Origin: Kiloniellales bacterium
GTDB taxonomy: Bacteria > Pseudomonadota > Alphaproteobacteria > Kiloniellales > JAKSDN01
Reading direction: 5' to 3'
DNA: 38,962 bases
Assembly: GCA_028280455.1 (NCBI GenBank)
Contig: JANQLT010000034.1
Coordinates: 1 to 38,962, forward strand
Shown here: positions 34,356-38,962 of the stretch, one piece after another
Layout of the letters: each line of letters opens with the position of its first letter
How positions within the stretch are numbered: the stretch's first letter is position 1
The notes under the pieces: generated by a model
The model's database searches: none
Seen by the model: the letters and a program-made list of their open reading frames with translations, nothing else
What the model was told of the DNA's origin: nothing
Translations under genes and position numbers: made by a program

Positions 34356-36032
34356 CTAGAGCAGCTTGTTGAGAATCTGCGTGACCATGCTGCGCGAGGC
34401 TTCGGTCAGGCTGGAAGCGAGCTGCGCCAGCGCCCTTTCATTGGTCAGCTCGGCAAGCTGCAGGCGGCCGATGCCGTACTGGCTTTCCAGATGCAGCAGG
34501 ATTGCCAGCAGCCCCGGGAGGCAGAGGAACAGGGCGAAGAAGCCCATCGCATTGGCGAAGCGCACCGGGCGGCGCCAAGCCGACTGCACCTCCTGCACGA
34601 CGCCGACGACCGGGATACCGAACTGGTTGGAAAGCTGCTTCGCGTTGGCGAAGGTCGGCGAGATCAGGGTCAGCAGGAAGGCGAAGCCGACGCCGACGCC
34701 GAGCGAGATCGTCGCGGCGACGATCAGGAAGGCGGCCCGGTTGGGACCGCTCGGGTAGACCGGAACCTGCGGCGGATCGATGATCCGGAACTGGACCTTG
34801 TCGGCCTGGTTCTCCCGGTCCTGCGAGATGCGCGCGGCCTCGCGGCGCGACAAGAGCTCCTGGTACTTGCGCTGCAGCACGTCGTAGTCGCGGTTCAGCT
34901 TGATGTACTCCGCCTCGACGATCGGCACGGAGGTCGCCAGGGCATTGAGGTCGGCCACCAACTGCTCGCGCTCGCGGACCTTTTCCTGCAGCACCTGGAC
35001 GTTGGCTTCCTCCTCGATCAGGCGCACGCGAAGCTGATCGTGCAGGGGGTTCGCGGTCTTCAGGGTGTTCTGCGTGCTGTCCGGATCGCCGGTCAGGGCC
35101 GAGCCGCTCAAGGCGGCTTCCAGCTCCTGTTCCTGCTTCTCGAGCATGGAATCGAGGCGGCGCTGCACCTTGACGACGTCGGGGTGCTGCTCGGTGTATT
35201 CGGTCAAGAGGTCCTGAAGCTGGCCCTCGAGCTCGATGATGCGAAGCTCGGTGTTGGACGGCGGCCCGGCGCCGTTGAGGACCTGGTTGCTCTGGAACTC
35301 CAGATACTCGGGCACCTCGGCCAGCTCGCGGCGCAGGATGTCGCGCTGGGTCGTCGACTCCTTCAGGTCGGCCTTGGCCCTGGACAGGCTGTTGCGGGTG
35401 CGTTCCAGGCGGCCGTGATAGCCGTTGCTGCCCGGCAGCAGGCCCATGTTCTGCTGCTTGAAGCGCGCGGTGCGCTGCTCGGCCTCCTCGAGCTGCAGCT
35501 CGTAGGAGCGGATCTGCTGGTCGAGGAACTGCCGGGCCGCGTCCATGTCCGTGCGGTTGTCGCCCAGGTTGCGCTCGATGAAGATGGTGATCAGCGCCTG
35601 GACGATATCCTTGGCCTGCTGCGGGTCCGGTCCCTCGAAGCTGATGGCGAAGAGGTTGTCGCCCGCGCCGGCCACCCGCGTGCTGTCGCGCAGGCGCCCG
35701 ATCAGGCGCTCCATGGCCTCGTCGCTGGTCGCCGTGATGTCGAGATCGGTCGCCCGCGCCACCTTCTCGAGGTTCGGCCGGCTGAGCAGCGTGCGCTTCA
35801 TCACGCTGATCTCGGAGTAGACGTCGTCTTCGACGGCGATGCCGGACAGCAGGGGGCGCAAGACCGTTGCCGTATCGACGTAGACCCGGCCGGCTGAGCG
35901 ATAGGTGTCGGGCAGGGTGGCGACGATGCCCCAGCCGACCAGACACAAGATCCAGGACAAGGCCAAGGCGATCCAGCGCCGGCGCCAGAGGCCGTTCAGC
36001 CAGCCCAGTATTTGCGGATATAGCTCGTCCAT
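34356..36032 (-). CDS. Chain-length determinant (Wzz-like), XrtA system
   Basis: This 558-residue protein fits the XrtA system polysaccharide chain length determinant family (TIGR03007). A first membrane helix lies at about 19-40, after MDELYPQILGWLNGLW. A long periplasmic region with strong coiled-coil character (about 165-400) follows, then the proline-rich RIIDPPQVPVYPSGPNR before the membrane helices near 430-455 and 500-520. It governs EPS chain length and docks the tyrosine kinase. It is the second gene of the core operon, with a 280-bp leader upstream containing TATAAT and an inverted repeat. Confidence 0.92.
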   Translation of the reverse strand: MDELYPQILGWLNGLWRRRWIALALSWILCLVGWGIVATLPDTYRSAGRVYVDTATVLRPLLSGIAVEDDVYSEISVMKRTLLSRPNLEKVARATDLDITATSDEAMERLIGRLRDSTRVAGAGDNLFAISFEGPDPQQAKDIVQALITIFIERNLGDNRTDMDAARQFLDQQIRSYELQLEEAEQRTARFKQQNMGLLPGSNGYHGRLERTRNSLSRAKADLKESTTQRDILRRELAEVPEYLEFQSNQVLNGAGPPSNTELRIIELEGQLQDLLTEYTEQHPDVVKVQRRLDSMLEKQEQELEAALSGSALTGDPDSTQNTLKTANPLHDQLRVRLIEEEANVQVLQEKVREREQLVADLNALATSVPIVEAEYIKLNRDYDVLQRKYQELLSRREAARISQDRENQADKVQFRIIDPPQVPVYPSGPNRAAFLIVAATISLGVGVGFAFLLTLISPTFANAKQLSNQFGIPVVGVVQEVQSAWRRPVRFANAMGFFALFLCLPGLLAILLHLESQYGIGRLQLAELTNERALAQLASSLTEASRSMVTQILNKLL

Positions 36033-36071
36033 CGTTGAGGCCGTCGACCGCTGTCAGCGCCGCCCGAAGAA

Positions 36072-36091
36072 ATTCCACGCAACGGTGGAAT
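36072..36091. promoter_or_regulatory. Inverted repeat ATTCCAC-N6-GTGGAAT upstream of wzz-like gene
   Basis: Perfect 7-base arms lie 40-59 bases upstream of the chain-length gene, downstream of a TATAAT element. It could be a repressor/activator site or a hairpin in the leader. Confidence 0.4.
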
Positions 36092-36120
36092 CCTTCGAAT
36101 TACCGGCCAAGGGGTTGAGC

Positions 36121-36126
36121 ATTATA
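36121..36126 (-). promoter_or_regulatory. Candidate -10 element (TATAAT) for the wzz-like gene
   Basis: The minus strand reads ATATCG-TATAAT-GCTC, a perfect consensus -10 in an otherwise GC-rich region. The hexamer at the 17-base position is GTGATG, a poor -35. It suggests an internal promoter for the kinase/ATPase/exosortase half of the operon, separate from the export gene. Confidence 0.4.
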
Positions 36127-36312
36127 CGATATTCTCCCGTACCCATCACCTTCGCCTGACCACGGGGGACGCCCTCGGCGCCCATCCGGATCAAGCCGCT
36201 CATTGCGCGCCCGCGGCATCGCCACAGGTCGCGCATCCCCCCTGGTCGCTAAGTTGGCCGCCCCTAGGCCCCGCCGGCTCCTTGACAGTAACAAAGAGCC
36301 ATTGCACTAAGC

Positions 36313-36945
36313 TTAAAAAATGCTCTCTGGGATAATGATGATGTCGCCGGGCAATAACGCCACGTTAGCCGTAATATCGCCGTCCTTTATTAGGTCGTCG
36401 ACTCTGGCTCTGAATTCCTGCTGCTCGCCGTCGACGACACGCACGATGGTCGTGTCGTTGCCTTCGGCGAACTCGGTGACCCCGCCCACCGCGATCATGG
36501 CGTCGAGCATGGTCATGTTGGCGCGGTAGGGGATCGACAGCGGCTGAGTCGCCTCGCCGACCACCCGAACCTGTTGCGTGAAGGGACCGACGAAGCCGCC
36601 GACGATGACCGTGACGAAGGGGTCCTGGATGAACTTGCCGAGCTCCTGCTCGATCTCCCGCGCCACCGCCGACGAGGTCTTGCCGGCCACGTAGAGGTCT
36701 TCGATCAGCGGCACCGAGATCCGGCCGTCCGGCCGGACCGTGACGCCTGTCGAAAGCTCGGCGTTGCGCCAGACGAAGATCGTCAGGCTGTCGCCGGCGC
36801 CGACCAGGTAGTGCGGCGGCTCGGCGTCCGACGGCGGCCCGGCCGCCGGCAGCTCAGGCTTGCTGCTGCAAGCGACGAGGCTCAAGCTCAAGGCGAGGAT
36901 CGCCAACCCCTTCAGCATGAAGTCGATTCCCATGGCCTTTGTCAT
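36313..36945 (-). CDS. Wza-like polysaccharide export lipoprotein (XrtA type)
   Basis: This 210-residue protein has a lipoprotein signal with lipobox LVAC (Cys about 26). It continues with the Poly_export domain (YLVGAGDSLTIFVWRNAEL, VRPDGRISVPLIEDLYVAG) and an SLBB domain with FVGPFTQQVRVVGEATQPL. It fits the XrtA/PEP-CTERM system export protein family (TIGR03027). It forms the outer-membrane channel (Wza) for EPS. In-frame ATGs at 36945, 36933 and 36918 are all possible starts; the second has AAAGG six bases upstream. It is the first gene of the core operon; the export, Wzz and kinase genes together form a standard Wza-Wzz-BYK set. Confidence 0.9.
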   Translation of the reverse strand: MTKAMGIDFMLKGLAILALSLSLVACSSKPELPAAGPPSDAEPPHYLVGAGDSLTIFVWRNAELSTGVTVRPDGRISVPLIEDLYVAGKTSSAVAREIEQELGKFIQDPFVTVIVGGFVGPFTQQVRVVGEATQPLSIPYRANMTMLDAMIAVGGVTEFAEGNDTTIVRVVDGEQQEFRARVDDLIKDGDITANVALLPGDIIIIPESIF

Positions 36946-37196
36946 CTTGGACGGCCCAAATAAGTGATTTCCCCGTCAGTACCTTAGAGACGGCCCGTAG
37001 AGAGCACAAGGGCCAAAGGGCGGCCCTGGAGCGCGCCGGGTCCGACGGCCTCGTCGAGAGGGTTTCCGGGCGCCGACGCCTATGGTTAAAGCCGCCGGCA
37101 ACCGGAACGGCCGCGACCGTCGAAAGCAGCCTCGGCGCAGCTTGACCGGAAACGCTCGCTCGGTCAATATTTGAATAGATCAGCAAAGAACTGACT

Positions 37197-37215
37197 CAAT
37201 CATACTTTTTGATTG
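37197..37215. promoter_or_regulatory. Inverted repeat CAATCA-N7-TGATTG
   Basis: Perfect 6-base arms lie just downstream of the candidate minus-strand -35, where an operator overlapping the start site would sit. The regulator is unknown. Confidence 0.35.
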
Positions 37216-37255
37216 GTAAACAAAGTTAACGAAGGCGCATGTCAAGTTAAATCTT

Positions 37256-37274
37256 TCGTACCATCTAGGTACGA
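37256..37274. promoter_or_regulatory. Inverted repeat TCGTACC-N5-GGTACGA
   Basis: A 19-base palindrome with perfect 7-base arms ends nine bases before the small ORF. Length and symmetry suit a dimeric transcription factor. A LuxR-type box has similar geometry, but there is no luxR or luxI here. Confidence 0.4.
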
Positions 37275-37283
37275 GCCCCGGAG

Positions 37284-37427
37284 ATGGAAAGGTATCCCGT
37301 CTTGGCTGCACTGAAGCGCATCAAAGAGCGGCACGGTTTGAGAGGGCTGATCGCCCTGCTTGCCTTCGTTGGAACGTCGATCAGCGGCTACGCCCTGGCC
37401 TACGGCCTGCTGGTTTCTCTAGGCTGA
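37284..37427 (+). CDS. Small single-helix membrane protein, hypothetical
   Basis: This 47-residue ORF has a charged amphipathic start (LAALKRIKERHGLRG) and one hydrophobic helix (about 21-46, LIALLAFVGTSISGYALAYG). Codon use is not unlike the neighbours. The ATG at 37284 is immediately preceded by GGAG, which is too close for a ribosome site. A TTG at 37302 has GGAAAGG nine bases upstream and would give 41 residues. The ORF follows the AT-rich control region and a palindrome, so it may be expressed. No family is recognised. It is not a PEP-CTERM protein (no PEP motif, no basic tail). Confidence 0.4.
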   Translation: MERYPVLAALKRIKERHGLRGLIALLAFVGTSISGYALAYGLLVSLG

Positions 37428-37589
37428 ATCAGAAGCTTACCGCGAGACTGCCGGTGGCCTAGGGGCCGCCGGCCGGCCCGGCTCGTGTCCCGGGCGAGCG
37501 CGCGCGGGGCGCCGGCTCGGCAGCGACCAGCCGGTCGGCCTGGCCGGCGAGAGGCTGTCTTCCAGTCGTAATATTCACCATGAATACTC

Positions 37590-37611
37590 CGCCCCGCTCA
37601 AGGGCGGGGCG
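37590..37611. terminator. GC-rich hairpin at the end of the GT4 gene
   Basis: CGCCCCG (37590-37596) and CGGGGCG (37605-37611) can pair around an 8-base loop that includes the minus-strand stop codon. No U tract follows, so intrinsic termination is uncertain. A further palindrome TATTCA-cca-TGAATA lies at 37573-37587. Confidence 0.35.
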
Positions 37612-38779
37612 CCGCCGCGCAGATCTCCCGGTAGAGCGCATGTTGCCGGGCGGCGGTCTCGCCCCAGCCGAAGCTCTCGGCGTGGCGCCGCAGGACCGCC
37701 GGCGCCGGCGGTGCGGCCAGCAGCGCCGCGGCCTCGCGGGCGATGGCATCGGGCGAGGGCTCGGCCATCAGGCGCCCGACCTCGGGCCGGCTGACGATCT
37801 CCGGGACGCCGCCGCGGTCGCTGGCCAGCACCGGCGTGCCGCAGGCCATGGCTTCGAGCAGGACGTTGGGCCAGCCCTCGCTGCTGGAGGCCAGAACCAG
37901 CAGGTCGGCCGCCGAGTAGGCGGCAGCGAGGGCGTCGTGGGGCAGCGCGCCGAGCAGCCGGACCCGCGACGCCAGGCCCAGCTCGGCGGCCAGGGCGCGC
38001 AGGCTCGCCGCCCCGGGCCCGCTGCCGACGATCGCCAGGGTCGCCTCGGGCAGGCGCGAGAGGGCTCTGATCACCTGATCGTGACCCTTGAGCGGCACCA
38101 GGTTGCCGACCGACAGCAGGAGCGGTCCGGTCAGTTGCTGCGCGGCGCGGAAGGCTTCGCCCTCGACCGGGCGGAACCGCGCCAGGTCGACGCCGTTGCG
38201 CAGGGTCTCGATCTTCCCGGCCTCGATGCCCATGGCGATCATTTCCTGCCGCAAGGCCTCGCTGACGGCGATCACCGTCGCCGCCTGCCCGGCCGCCTCG
38301 CGGATCATCCGGCGCGGCCCGGGATGGCGCGCGATCACGTTGATGTCGCTGCCGCGGGCCGTGATCACCAGGGGCTTGCCGAGCTGCCGGGCCAGCCGCG
38401 CCGCGGCGACCCCGTCGGGGTAGGCATAGTGCGCGTCGATCAGGTCGATATCGCCCTCGGCGGCGATCGAGCGCTCGACGACGGGGCGCAGCCAGCGGGC
38501 CATCAAGCCCGCCTGCAGCGACATGCCGAGCTTGGGGATGACCGGATAGCGCGGGTAGGCGACGGCGATGCCGTGCCGCGCGTCGCGCCGCGGTATCCGG
38601 GCGAGATCGGCGTAGGCGCCGAAGATCCGCGCCCGGCTCGGGAACCAGGGCACCGGCGCCAGGACCCGGGCCTCGAGACCGCCGAGGTCGCGAATGCTGC
38701 GCAGCCGGGTCTCGACGAAGACGCCATGGTGCGGCTTCACCGCATTGGGGTAGAGCGAGCTGAGGGTGAGGATCCGCAT
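37598..38779 (-). CDS. GT4 glycosyltransferase
   Basis: This 393-residue GT-B enzyme starts MRILTLSSLYPNAVKPHHG, followed by VFVETRLRSI. HYAYPDGVAAARLA lies in the acceptor domain; the donor domain has LRNGVDLARFRP, LLLSVGNLVPLKGHDQVI and the EX7E helix SSSEGWPNVLLEAMACGTPVL. All catalytic-region motifs are intact. It presumably adds one sugar to the EPS repeat unit from a nucleotide sugar; donor unknown. It is separated from the core operon by the AT-rich control region and small ORF, and is transcribed toward them. It starts 60 bp from the right-hand repeat. Confidence 0.88.
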   Translation of the reverse strand: MRILTLSSLYPNAVKPHHGVFVETRLRSIRDLGGLEARVLAPVPWFPSRARIFGAYADLARIPRRDARHGIAVAYPRYPVIPKLGMSLQAGLMARWLRPVVERSIAAEGDIDLIDAHYAYPDGVAAARLARQLGKPLVITARGSDINVIARHPGPRRMIREAAGQAATVIAVSEALRQEMIAMGIEAGKIETLRNGVDLARFRPVEGEAFRAAQQLTGPLLLSVGNLVPLKGHDQVIRALSRLPEATLAIVGSGPGAASLRALAAELGLASRVRLLGALPHDALAAAYSAADLLVLASSSEGWPNVLLEAMACGTPVLASDRGGVPEIVSRPEVGRLMAEPSPDAIAREAAALLAAPPAPAVLRRHAESFGWGETAARQHALYREICAAAPRP

Positions 38780-38838
38780 CGGGCACCGCTGGCGCTGACT
38801 GCGGCGAGACTAGTGAGGGGCGGCCGGCGATCAAGCGC

Positions 38839-38962
38839 TAGAGCGCTTTCCGATCGGACGGCACCGGCCCGCTCCCCCTCCCGGCCACCCACGGCAGTAT
38901 CCTATTGGGTGGCCGGGAGGGGGAGCGGGCCGGTGCCGTGATTCCGCGTCAGCGGAAAACGC
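38839..38962. repeat. Palindromic hairpin repeat, right copy
   Basis: The left flank tagagcgctttccgatcgga (38839-38858) leads into perfect 32-base arms at 38860-38891 and 38906-38937 around the loop cggcagtatcctat. The right flank gtgattccgcgtcagcggaa then runs to the window end. It is the left copy (1-99) in reverse orientation. Outer flanks begin TAGAGCG and end CGCTCTA in other copies, so the whole unit is itself an inverted repeat of about 130 bp. Confidence 0.92.

Larger units (their letters stand above)
36946..37283. other. AT-rich divergent control region
   Basis: These 338 bases lie between the Wza-like gene (minus) and a small ORF (plus). The stretch 37165-37260 is much more AT-rich than the rest of the window. 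It has a perfect TTGACA on the minus strand (37240-37245, no good -10 at 17 bases), the inverted repeat CAATCA-N7-TGATTG at 37197-37215 and TCGTACC-atcta-GGTACGA at 37256-37274. This is the likely control region of the whole XrtA operon. Confidence 0.5.

Noticed and set aside
1..38962. CRISPR arrays, tRNA or rRNA genes, integrase or transposase genes
   Set aside because: I saw no regularly spaced repeats, no cloverleaf-like sequences and no recombinase or transposase motifs; only the palindromic repeats listed.

Overview
The window is GC-rich (by eye about two thirds G+C) and densely coded. Almost all of it is one exopolysaccharide (EPS) biosynthesis and export locus of the exosortase A (XrtA/EpsH) type. 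Gene content and order, an AlgD-like sugar dehydrogenase, and a dispersed palindromic repeat ending in GGAAAACGCTCTA all fit an alphaproteobacterium, perhaps Rhodospirillales or Kiloniellales. That assignment is inference; there is no rRNA or tRNA to confirm it.

Right half (about 20.9-37 kb, minus strand): the conserved XrtA/EPS core reads right to left as Wza-like export lipoprotein, Wzz-like chain-length protein, tyrosine autokinase, ExeA-like ATPase, NodB deacetylase, FemAB-type transferase, exosortase A fused to EpsI, XrtA-type glutamine amidotransferase, secreted trypsin-like protease, AlgD-like GDP-mannose 6-dehydrogenase, a second AsnB-type amidotransferase, and an Stp1-type glycosyltransferase. 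Several neighbours overlap at stop/start codons. To the right lie a small membrane ORF and a GT4 glycosyltransferase.

Left half (about 0-21 kb, both strands): an accessory region. It holds two AsnB-like proteins that have lost the glutaminase cysteine, a C-type-lectin-like secreted protein, a kelch-like secreted protein, a frameshifted sulfotransferase, two multi-pass GT-C-like membrane proteins, a GtrB-like GT2, an O-antigen-ligase-like protein, two GT4 enzymes, a secreted beta-helix protein, a PL14-like secreted protein and a membrane transglutaminase-like protein.

Working model (inference): AlgD supplies GDP-mannuronate. The AsnB family could amidate uronic acid carboxyls or couple amines to them, and FemAB could add aminoacyl groups. 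The deacetylase, and formerly the sulfotransferase, would tailor the polymer further. Wzz/kinase/Wza assemble and export it, and the beta-helix and PL14-like proteins may trim or bind it. No PEP-CTERM substrate of the exosortase is visible in the window.

The window is bounded by two copies, in opposite orientation, of a 78-bp hairpin repeat. Smaller pieces of the same family lie at 7.4 and 12.1 kb.
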